A DNA stretch of 64,000 bases from contig NC_134282.1 of NCBI RefSeq assembly GCF_949628215.1, forward strand, positions 12,150,223 through 12,214,222, given 5' to 3'. Positions within the stretch are counted from its first letter, which is position 1; each line of letters opens with the position of its first letter. Below, piece after piece: positions 12,501 through 22,440 of the stretch. The DNA comes from Phalacrocorax aristotelis. Lineage: Eukaryota; Chordata; Aves; Suliformes; Phalacrocoracidae. The notes beneath the pieces are model-generated. The model worked only from the letters and a program-made list of their open reading frames with translations, ran no database searches and was not told the origin of the DNA. The position numbers and the translations under genes were made by a program.

Positions 12501-14590
12501 TGTGTTCATTGTGAGGCCTGGCTTTTTAAAATGTTAGCATTTATCTGAAGACTGAACTAATAGGGGCTTACATACAGGAGTGGGTATAAAGGGATAAATC
12601 TAGTTGACAGGAAAAAAAAAAATTAAGTTGAGGGATCTTGCATGGTCCTGTACAGCATTGTTACATTCTAACTAAGTCTAATGGTTGGAGAGAGAGGTGA
12701 TAGTTAATCATTTAGCATAACAGCATGCATAGAAGCTTTAATAATTTGACAGTTCTTAAAAGTTTGCAGTGCCTGGTCTGATGCATTGAAGGATATCTAG
12801 TACTATGTTATTAGTGTTAGATGACTGGGTTTTTTTTCCCTTTCTTACTGATTTGTCTTTCATTACCTGGCCTATGTACTAGTACCAGCTATATAATTTG
12901 TCAGACCTATTTTAAATATATTGCATATGGAAAAAATAGTCTTTACTTTTCTCAATCTTCTTTATGTAAGCTGGGCGCTTTTTTGCCACTTGCTCTCCCC
13001 TCCTATGCTTATGGGCATTTTTTAATAAGATAATTTTGTACAAGTGAGTTTTAATGTCTTGAGACATTTTGTTTCCTTGTACAGAGAGCTGACCTGTTGT
13101 CCTTTATTGCTGGTATGGAAGCTCTTAGTAAGAGTTACAGTGCAAACCTTCCAGTCATTTTGGAATTAATTTTGATTAATTCTGATGTAAGTTGTACTAA
13201 GGCCCAGTCCGAGTGGTCACTGCATTCATTTGCAGAGATCAGAAAGCACAGGAAGGTAAAGATGAAATTGGAAGTACAGGAGGAAATTTTTTTTCTGTGG
13301 ACATCAAAAAAATTTTTTGCAAGGATTCTGTGATGATTATAGCAGAGTGATCTATTTGTTTCACTGCTAATATGCTACCTTCTCTAATGGTTCCCATTAG
13401 CTGAGTTTTCTCTAGACCATGGTATGAAAAGGGCATTCACATTTAAGATCTGTGGCTTCAGTGCTGATCATACTTTTGAGTTCTGGGCTAGGCTGGCAAT
13501 CATAGATGCATAAGGCCTCTGTATAAAGTTCTTCCTAGACTCTGTATTCCTTGAAAATCAGTGTGCTAGTTTCTCACACAGTTCTATAGATCTTTTCCCC
13601 CATCATACATGCAGATAATTCTAGTGGGAAAATGCATACTTAGAGCCTATATATAGGTGAGCATATTTATCTTCATATAGTCTACTTATCTTCATATATA
13701 GTGAACAGAATCAATATATGGAAAACTAAGTGTTTACAAGACGTTTTCTTTAGTTTCTGCTCATTTGTATGTATTTTAAATTATAAAGTTTGCAACATTT
13801 AGTCAAGTGTGATAAGGACTGATTCAGTATGGTTTTTAAAAGAGCATGCATATGGAATAAAAATTAGTCCAATAAGGAACTCCCAGTAACAAATATGAGC
13901 AACTTCCAGTAGAATGCACAAATGCATACATTGTACTAAAGGTTCTTAAATAGTTACAGAAGCATATTTAATGTTTATATGATTTTTGTGGACTAAATAA
14001 ATAAGAAATCCTTTAATAGCAGTAAAAAGACTATATGAGTGTTACAGTGTTCAGCTGTGATGGGACTGCTGCTGGAATACTTTGTCTATTCCTGAGGTTC
14101 AGCAAGATAGGCAGCTGTTCAAAAAAAAAAAAATCTGAGTTTGAGAGTAGAGCTATAAGAATTGGGAATATTGAGTGTAATTTAGCTAAATTACATAGTT
14201 TAACAATAAAAAGTTACTTGATGTACCTAAATCAGGGACAGAAATTTGATAATCAGTTGCTCTACAATCAGAATAAGGTTTAAAAAGATCCAGTGGCTGC
14301 AGTGTTCAGGAGTTCATGTGCTTAGTAAGAATGTGTGGTGGGGTTTTTTGTGGTTTTTTTGTGTTGGTTTTTTTTTAACCTATTAGACAACCTTCCTGAA
14401 TTGCTTTTAAAATATGCTTTAGGTTAATAACTGTTTATGTTTATGGAAAATAACAAAATTCTTCCATATATAAATCTGTCTTAATACGATGTTCTATAAT
14501 CGTATGACCAAGCTTTTTAAAGTGTTTGAGGTCATAATTATTTTAGCATCATTACTATTGCAAACGCTGTGGCAGCTAGTTAACAGTTTC
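12501..14590. other. Intergenic stretch after RASA2, no established gene
   Basis: AT-rich sequence with only short open frames. It includes one spliceable + strand open exon (13085-13186, listed separately) and a G/T-rich tract at about 14336-14378. No family was recognised. Confidence 0.5.
13085..13186 (+). other. Orphan open exon with strong splice sites
   Basis: Acceptor ttgtttccttgtacag and donor gtaagt flank 102 bases that are open in phase 0 at both ends. The frame encodes RADLLSFIAGMEALSKSY and then SANLPVILELILINSD, a hydrophobic helical-looking peptide. No neighbouring + strand exon could be joined with confidence and the sequence is not recognised. It could be an exon of an unknown transcript, an alternative RASA2 3' exon, or chance. 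Confidence 0.2.
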
Positions 14591-14611
14591 ACCAAAAAGA
14601 GGACATAAATC

Positions 14612-14617
14612 TTTATT
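14612..14617 (-). terminator. Candidate polyA signal of the minus-strand gene
   Basis: Minus-strand AATAAA 42 bases after the TGA at 14659-14661, followed by a T/G-rich element (tcctctttttggtg). Its position supports a real transcript end. Confidence 0.4.
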
Positions 14618-14658
14618 CTCACTTTAGAAACATTAATGATATGGGATTTTAAATCCAA

Positions 14659-17600
14659 TCAGACAATTTGTTTGCTGCAAGGGGTTGTGATTGTTTCCCC
14701 ACTTTCATCTTCTATTTTTGGTCATTTTTCCTACATAGGGAAAAGAGCTGAGAGAATCATAAAACAAAGTAAATCCACTGTGTGTCTTGGATTCAAGACT
14801 TAAAGGTAAAAATCTCTTACCTGGTCCCTCTGAGGTAGTAACGCAGAAGATTTTGGCTTTGGTTTTTCAAAAAATGCAATATATCCTCTGCTTTACTCCA
14901 GGTTGGTGTTTCAGTGACAAACTCCACTGTGTCAGGGAGCAGAGAGAGATGATAGTTTGAGGGATGTGTGTGTATATGTGTGTGTGTGTGTGTATATATA
15001 TATAAAAAACAACAGAAGGCTTCAAAGCCAGGCAGATTCCTGTTCACGCAGTGCTTTCCTCCTAGATCAGTGTGCAGACACCGTACCCACCGAGGGGTTA
15101 CTTTAGTAGCTGGCTGAGAAGCTTAGGGGTGGGGTGGGAGCTCCATGGGGTTTCAGACGGCCTGCTCAGCCTTTGCTTTTCCTGGACACTGTGACATTGT
15201 TGCTAGGTGATACAGAAACAAGCCTTCATCAGATGGCAAAAAGCAGGCGACAGAGGTAAAATTAGAGGGAAACTCCCCTATAAAAATCGAGTGATCTACA
15301 GTAATGCTCAGACCTGACATTTACGTTGCATCTTTCATCCATAGACCTGTAAAGTACTTAATGAAAAAAGAGCAAGCATATACAACTCAGTCTCTTCTTT
15401 CCGTGGTGGGGGATGGCAAGGTGGTCTGTTGTTTAGCAATGCAAATTTTAGAAGTCCAAGAGGAAGGAGTTATTTCCCTGTAGTTTCCGTAACTAAAAAG
15501 TATTTAAATGGTATTCAAAATACTAAGACAAACAGCACTATCTCATGAATATGGGAAGTGTCAATATTTCAAAATAGTCGGGGGTGTGTCCCCTCATAAC
15601 ACCAAAACAACCTAACTTGGTTTTCAGTTTTCAGTTCAGAATTCCATTCCATTCTCAAACAGCTAGCCTCCGTTAAAATACGCATCATTTCTTATTCACA
15701 GTTTTCCGAAAAGTTAATAAATGGAATATGAGACAAGCTTCTAACTTGACAATCCACACTGTCCGGGGGGAACAGTAATAGCTGAGTTTTACTCCAGAGA
15801 GTAAAACAACCAGCAAACAAGAACCTAGTATAGAATTTGATGCAGTAGTCTGGGGTCTTTGTGTCATTGGCTTTAAATCTCTGCTTCAGAAGGAGAGATG
15901 AATGAGCCTGGGTGTTGTATGAAGAATGGAGAAGTTTCAAGGGTTTAGACTTAAATAAAGCAGCTTGGCAAACTCAGGAGTGATCTAGTCTCTTGTAGAC
16001 AGGGTTTTCCCATTAAAGCAGAAGGGTTCCCATGCAAAAGTCATTAACTTTTTTGGTAAAATACCTTTAAGGACTTTTCTTCCATATATTAGGTGTCATC
16101 ATGTCCATTTGTTTCACTTAATGAGTACTGCACGATGCATTTAAGAATCTGAATTACTAGTACTTTTCTGTCTTTGAACTCACTCCTGGACTTCTATATA
16201 GTCATGCCAAATCACATACATATGTGGCAATATAGGGAGGTTGGTGGGGATGTACTTTAACTCTGTTCGCTACTCTGGGTAGCGATATATATTCTGTGAT
16301 TTCTTCACTCCAGCCTCTTTTCCAGTGAGATCATCCCAGCGTAAAAGTGGTATGCAATTTATTCCACAAATGCAGTATGTTTCCCGAATTCTTGTTTTTG
16401 TTTCTTTTTTATTTCTGGATGCCCGCTTCATGCTTCTCTTTCAGAGAAACGGTACATATTAACAACAAAAGTCTATTTCCATTTTGGCAATTGTATCAGG
16501 CAGCTTCAGTAAAACCTTAAGGACTCCTACTGGTGGTTTTGTTACAGGTGACAGTTAGCATGCTGATACAACACTTTCTTGTGCTGTCTTCCTCTATCGC
16601 AGCCCCCCCGTCTGCCCTTACAGAGGTCTCAGCTATAAACACAACAGTATTGTTAGTACTGGCCATTAATAGCCCTGTTTAGCATATTCCTAGTTGTAAA
16701 ATGGCACAAATTATTTTCTTTGGCAGAAAAACTGACGCGGTACTCAAGTGTTCTGATATATGTTAGTCCATTGACAGAATAAACAGTGAGTGTAATAATG
16801 CAATCCAGCATGTGTGTTAGTTGGCCAAGATACACACATGCTTACATAACTGTTCTTTGCATTATCATAAAACTGACATTTTCATAACAGTTTTGTTATT
16901 ACTAAAAATAATCTTCAATTCTATGTTTCAGAGTAAGCAAGCTGTGGAAAAAACAACAAAAATCTCAAAAATTTCTAAGAGGAAAGAAAAAAAAAGTGAG
17001 GTCATTTCCAGACATCTCCATTCTCAAAAGATCTGTGAAAAAATCTATGAAAGGCATTGTACATGCTTCCAAACCATTGTCTGTGCAATATTCAGAGTTT
17101 GAAAAGGTGCGTAGAGAATGAAAATGTTCTTACAAGGTGAAGATGCATCTGTGTGTTCATTTGACGTGGGATTAGGAGTATGAAAACTATTACGGCAATT
17201 ATGTAAGTTGGATGTCGAATACTTGGAGCTTTGAGTGTTATTTGACCTGGAGACAATCAGAATCCAGAATCGATCTTTGGTGGATTACACTCCATCCTTA
17301 CTGTGACATTCCTGCAGAAATTAAGTTGATTGTAAATTGTATAATATAAAACAATAATCCAAATTTGGATACCTACTATTATGTATGTCCCCATTCACAG
17401 TTGCCAAACAAGTTAGTTTTTCCCATTCTGTAGCGCACAGTTGGCTGAGCAGCTCTAGTTCTAGCTGGACAACCACTTGATAGGTTCAGAGGAACGTAGT
17501 TCACGTTCCTATATTGAGATACTGAATTTGAACATTTTCAGTAAAGTCTGAATGAGATAAGCAAATGCAGTCTTCCCCTGCCCAATCTGAAATAATGAGT

Positions 17601-18841
17601 TTTTATTTATAGTTAAAACCAGTGACAAAGTACATAGGGAAAACTCGCTGAAAGAGCTATTGTGTTTTGTGCCACTCTCCCATGTGCCACCTCCTTCATG
17701 TCATGTGTGTCTGTAGGGAACAGATGAATTCTAGAGTGCCAGGACAGTATTTCTCCAAAACAGCTTGAAAATTTTTATACAGGTCTTCAGGTGATAAAAT
17801 AGCCAAGAAAATAATTATTAGCTGGAAAACTATTATTTGATTTCTGTTAATGAATGTTCTGGCACTGTACAGTAGAAATGCATATTTTATTTTTATTTTT
17901 AAGAGTAGACAAGGCAAGCAAGAGTACCATATCAAAAGTTACCTCCTTTCTCTTTTGAAAATAAATAGTTTTCAAAATATCTCTTTCATCCTAATACTGA
18001 AAACAGTGTTTCACACTGGCAATCTCTCTTCTATCAAAGGGTATCCCAGTCTTTTGGAATAAATTCAGAGCTGCATCTCATTTGAACTGATATGCTCGGC
18101 AAAGGAGCTGGTTATGCCTGACAGCTTCTTACATGAGGAAAAGACATTAAAGGAAGGGATAGTAATTGTTTTAATGACCATGTTTCATATTTTACTTTTT
18201 TTCTATCCACAGGCATCCAGAGCAGTTCCTATATACTTGAGCCACTTGGTTTTGCTGCCATTCTCCTAGTTGTGCAGGAAAAACTTTGTATCGTCACAAA
18301 GCAATTGCTTTCAGGGAATGGTTACAGGTTAAAACTAGCATTGCCAAATTATTGAAATCAGTTCGGTTTATATTTGTATTTGCAAAGTGTACAGCAAATG
18401 TGTGACATTTTGACAGTCGGTTAATGTAGAAGATCTTTAAGATCAATATCACTGAAGTGACTGAACTATTTTTATTTTTTACTTTATTACCAAAGGCCAG
18501 ATTTTTGTGGCCAAGGTGCACAACATGCAAGCCACTGCTGAAGTATACAGCTTACTCTGCCAGCAGTCTTAGGAAACATGTCTGAGAGCTGGAATTCCAG
18601 GAGGATTTGGTCACCCACCCGCTCCCCATAGTGAAGGCAGTCCAGTCCATTCAGGTGAATCTGTGATTCACAGCTGGAGAAATTTACAATACAGCTGCTC
18701 ATGCTACTTTCTGTATGCAGAGAACATCCTTCATGAGGAATGTCAGTTTGGCACCTGCTAGGTGTCCTGTTTAAACACAGCAAATGTTCCAAAAATACAT
18801 TAATGTACTCAAAAATCTTGCATAAAGTCTTCCTTGGCTTT
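14659..18841 (-). CDS. Unidentified multi-exon gene, partial model (tentative)
   Basis: Four minus-strand segments join with matching phases: 18556-18841 (start uncertain), 15793-15880, 14821-14926 and 14659-14674. The first ends in phase 0 at donor gtaagc. The second starts in phase 0 and ends after one base, and its donor gtaaaa is weak. The third takes two bases and ends after two, with a strong acceptor (ctctctgctccctgacacag) and donor (gtaaga). The last adds five codons to TGA, and a polyA signal follows 42 bases on. Peptides include CIVNFSSCESQIHLNGLDC, HYGERVGDQILLEFQLSDMF, YCIKFYTRFLFAGCFTLW and an amphipathic helix WSKAEDILHFLKNQSQNLLR. No domain family, signal peptide or clear membrane segment was recognised, and the 5' end was not found. 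Chance open frames remain possible, because the second segment is open in two frames. Confidence 0.4.
14821..14926 (-). CDS. Candidate exon of the unidentified minus-strand gene
   Basis: This is the strongest member of the set. The acceptor is ctctctctgctccctgacacag, the donor is CAG/gtaaga, and it is 106 bases in a single open frame. It encodes EFVTETPTWSKAEDILHF and LKNQSQNLLRYYLRGT, an amphipathic helix. A TG/TA microsatellite lies about 40 bases upstream in the intron. Confidence 0.45.
14965..15005 (+). repeat. (TG)n/(TA)n microsatellite
   Basis: An alternating TG tract passing into TATATATA, about 41 bases. It lies in the intron just upstream of the candidate minus-strand exon 14821-14926. 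Confidence 0.9.
15793..15880 (-). CDS. Candidate exon of the unidentified minus-strand gene
   Basis: The acceptor has a long pyrimidine tract (ctcattcatctctccttctgaagcag). There are 29 codons plus one base, including KANDTKTPDYCIKFYTRF. The donor gtaaaa is weak. Without splicing the frame runs on to a TAA at about 15692-15694, so this may instead be an alternative last exon. A second frame is also open here. Confidence 0.35.
18556..18841 (-). CDS. Candidate exon of the unidentified minus-strand gene
   Basis: The frame is open for 132 codons around this exon. The donor GGCAGA/gtaagc at the low end is good. The upstream border is unsure: possible acceptors lie after ttttttaaag (exon start 18841), after tttaaacag (18766) or after cctagcag (about 18754). 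The shorter forms keep the most protein-like part (CESQIHLNGLDC, YGERVGDQILLEFQLS). Codon use is GC-richer than the flanks. Confidence 0.4.
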
Positions 18842-18948
18842 AAAAAATATGTGATTACACATGAGAAGTTTTTATTTCTATTCACACTTTGTATTACTCT
18901 ACAGCACTTGCAAAGCTGGATGGATGCACCATGTATGCCTTTTCTGTG

Positions 18949-19053
18949 CTAACAATAATTCATTCTGAGATTGATACAGGGTCCTCGGAATGACTTGGAG
19001 CTGCTTTCCTTCTCAGCAGCTTCAACGTTGCTGTTGTCTGCTATACCAGGCAT
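18949..19053 (-). other. Short open frame upstream of the minus-strand gene, possible 5' exon
   Basis: A minus-strand ATG at 19051-19053 opens 34 codons (MPGIADNSNVEAAEKESSSK and then SFRGPCINLR) with a hydrophilic, protein-like composition. No good donor is present (only gtatca and gttagc) and it does not join the next exon in phase. It is recorded as a possible part of the 5' region only. Confidence 0.15.
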
Positions 19054-21300
19054 CAGGAAATGTCTGTTTAGGGCATCATGCCAGTGTGAGTTTTAACATT
19101 GATTATATTCAATGTAACTGAAGGTAGGAACCATTCCAATTTAAAGTATTATAAGTTCTACAAATAAAGATCCTCTAGTTCTTTGACATAAAGAAAATCT
19201 GCGCTTGATTAGGGGTCATGACATTCAACTTATCCAAAATTGCTTTTTTCTCAAATTCACATTAATTTTATACATATTACTTTATTGTTGTTACCATCTA
19301 AGAGATGAGTTACATGGAGATAAATCATAGTTATTTCTGTTACAAGGAAAACTACATTTCTGGATGGAATGATATTTTGAATTATAAAAAGAGATTAAGA
19401 AATGCAATTTCTGTCTCTGCCCTTTAAAATATCTCATTTTTGACTCTGTACTCTTATTTATAGCATGTTCTTAGACATTGTTATTCCTGTGCCTTTAAAC
19501 ATATGTAATCCAGCTGTGACAATCAGCAGCAACTGTTATTGAAGGGAAGTGGGTATTGATACTGAAGAAAAGCAGAAAGTTAGTATTTTGAAACCTCAGT
19601 TTGGCAGCATTTCTATTGAGCACAGGTATTTTTTTTTAAGTGGTAGAGAGAGAAACAGTTTCTCAAGTTAGTAAGCAGTAATCCAGGCTAGTTTTCAAAG
19701 CTTAGCACCACAATCTGATGTAGATTCAGAACTGGACTGGTACTGGTACAGAACAGCGAAGGTAAGTAATCCGGTTGGTATGACTTATAATACTGTCTTA
19801 GTGAATAGAGAATCCACAGATTTTTCTACAGTACCAGTGGGATCTTGCCTCCACCAGTGATATTGAGATTGTCTGGAGTCATTTGGCTTTGCAAGCTGGT
19901 GCTCAAAGTTCAGCCCAACCACCAAAACCACCACGGATATACTGAGATTTCTGCAGTGTGGTCAGAGACTCGATAAATTGCAACGAACTAATCAGAAATT
20001 AAAGGGGGGGAGAGGGTTGCGTGTGCACACACAAGGGTCAGATCCAGGCCTGGAGAAGGCTTCTTGCCTTGAAGTTTTTTGCTTTGTGGATAAGCTAAGG
20101 TGAACCAGTGTCAGTCCCGGAACACCTGTAATGTCTTGTTGTTGATTCTTCCTGTTCAGAGTGTGTGATGGGGTATGTTGTTGTTTTAGGGTATGCCTCC
20201 ATAGAAATGCCCTAAACTATGTCAAAAATAACTGCTGTGTATATATTGAAAGCTGCCCAAAAAATGATTTGTGTTGGGCACAATCAGGTACTCTGAATGT
20301 CATTGATACGTTTGGCCATGTGATAGCAGAGCCTTTGTGCAGATGAAATACTGGTGAGTCTTGAGAAAAGGAAAAGAAAGCTGGGCTGTTTCAAACTTTA
20401 GCTCTTACAACTTCCATTTATTTGTTTGTCATAACTTTAAATAGAACGTTGTATCTTTTAAACTTCAAGTTGTACATGAATATCAGCATTATGTAACAAA
20501 TTATCTTAAAGTAGGCTTAAGGAGGCAGGGCACTATTGGAAAAAGTCAGTTTTGTGTACTGTTATTTGGGTAAAGATTAGAAATTCAAGTTTCTATTATC
20601 TTTTAAAATAATGATGTATATTGTTTAACTCTGTTCTTATCCACACTTTGACGCTCCACTTTTTAAGATGTAGTTGTATATGTAAATATTTTATTTTTTA
20701 TTGTAATCTGCCACTTTAAAATTCCCTTTTAGTTTTTTAGTTCCTCAGTGCTTCACAGCTCTTACCTATGATTTTTTTTTTTTGTCCTCTCACAAACTTA
20801 AGCTGATAAATTAGGAAGTAAATTCAGACCATCCTACTTGGACATGACAAAGTAGCCATATTTAATTGACCATTTCCATAAAGGATTACTGCTGTCTAAT
20901 GAGACTTAGCTTTGAGTTACTGGAGACTGTAGGCTTTGAGAACTTTGAACATAAGATAGTTGTGGTATTTTCAAGGCATTTTCATAGTGTGTATATAATG
21001 AAATATTGGAACAACGAAGAGAAATAATACAGAAATTGAATGTTGAAGAATGTTGCAATTTCATGTTGGTGGATAATGCTGTGGGCTGATGGGGCTGCAG
21101 GGGAGACTTTGGGGAACCACTTCAGGCAGATGGTGTAGGCTACCTCAATTAGTCCCACTGCTGGATCATCCCATGGTTGTAATCCTCAGGGCCCTGTTAA
21201 GAAAACCCTTGACATGCACACCATGAAAATGGGACCTCTCCTACTGAGGCAATGGTGGAGGAGCAGGGGCTAGCTCCCCACTCCCTGCCCTGTGTTAGCA
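19054..21300. other. Intergenic stretch upstream of RNF7, no gene recognised
   Basis: AT-rich with short frames only. A strong + strand donor at about 19762 (GCGAAG/gtaagt) has a weak acceptor 57 bases upstream; the short peptide between them is not recognised. Confidence 0.4.
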
Positions 21301-21359
21301 GACACGAGTCCTCTTAACGAATTTTGGCTTGTATGATGAGGCACAAAAATAGTACAGCA

Positions 21360-22440
21360 GGAAACCGCGACGGGGCTGCTGTGGCCGCCTTCTTCAGGGC
21401 ACCCTCCCCGCAGCTCGTCCGCGGGAGTGTGGGTCTCCCCTCAGAGCAAACTGGTGACGACGCCACTCTGGGGCCTCATCGCCACCCTTTTATTAGGCTC
21501 TTTTTTTTTTTTTTTCAGCTTTCTCATTGCCCACGGCGGCGGCCCCTCTCCCCCTCAGGGCGGCCGCGCCCGTTAGCGCCGGCAGCGCAGCTCGCGGCAG
21601 GGAAGGGCGGGGCGGGGCTGCCGTTCCCGCTGCCGCCGCGGGCTGGCGCTGCAGCGCCGCGCTCCCGCCCGCCGCGTGCCGCCGCCGCGTCCCCGCCCCT
21701 CCGCCATGGCCGATCTGGAGGACGGGGACGAGTCGGGCGCCCCCCACTCGCACCCGGGCTCGGCGGGCTCCAAGGCGGGCGCCCCCGACAAGATGTTCTC
21801 GCTGAAGAAGTGGAATGCGGTGGCCATGTGGAGCTGGGACGTGGAGTGCGACACCTGCGCCATTTGCCGGGTGCAGGTCATGGGTAAGCGGCCGGCCGGC
21901 GGGCCATGGCCGGCGCCCCGCCGCCGCGCCCGCCTCCCCTCGCTCGGCGGGCGGAGGAGAGAGACGCGGTTTCCGGCAGGAGGGGAGGGGGCTGCCTTCG
22001 CCGCGCCTCCTCTTCCTCCTCGGCGCCTTCTCCGGGCGAGGGCGGCCCTCCCCGCCCCCGTGCCAGCCGCGCCTAGGGCGCTGGTCCCTGCGCCCGCGGC
22101 GCCGCACGGGAGCGCGGGCCCCTGAAGTCACCTCAGGCCGCCCGCGGCCCTCGGGGGAGCGCCTCCCTCTGCCCTGCCGGGCGCCGGGCCGGCCTCCCTG
22201 TGCCGCCGTCCTGCCGGGGAGGCCGGAGCGCCGGCTGGCCTCTGCCCTGTGCCCGACGGCCCGCGGGCGGGCTGAGCTTGGGCCGGGGCCCGCGGGCGGA
22301 CTGCTGCCCCGCCGTCTCCGGCCTCCGCGCAGCGCCTTGCCCGTGGAGGCCGTTCCTTGTCTGTGGACAAGATCCGCAGGCGCCGAGTTACAGCCGAGCT
22401 GGCCAAAGGGCCGGGTGCGCGGTGCTGCTGTACGTGGGGG
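21360..22440. promoter_or_regulatory. CpG island and promoter region of RNF7
   Basis: About 1.1 kb of very GC-rich, CpG-dense sequence in an otherwise AT-rich window, centred on RNF7 exon 1. This is the usual promoter type of a housekeeping gene. No TATA box is evident. A T run at about 21500 lies at the 5' side. The long open frames on both strands here are a by-product of base composition. CpG-island promoters often fire in both directions, so this could also serve the unnamed minus-strand gene, but no linking exon was found. Confidence 0.85.
21706..21883 (+). CDS. RNF7: RNF7 exon 1 (coding part)
   Basis: Start codon to donor gtaagc; 59 codons plus one base. It encodes the acidic N-terminus, [19 protein letters not shown] and the first Cys pair. 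It lies within the CpG island. Confidence 0.96.

Noticed and set aside
16821-17102. Lysine-rich + strand frame after a tttcag acceptor (SKQAVEKTTKISKISKRKEK)
   Set aside because: Composition is explained by an A-rich stretch. No joinable exon on either side.
18294-18530. A 78-codon minus-strand frame next to the candidate gene
   Set aside because: No good splice sites, AT-rich composition, and it reads from the intron after the gtaagc donor.
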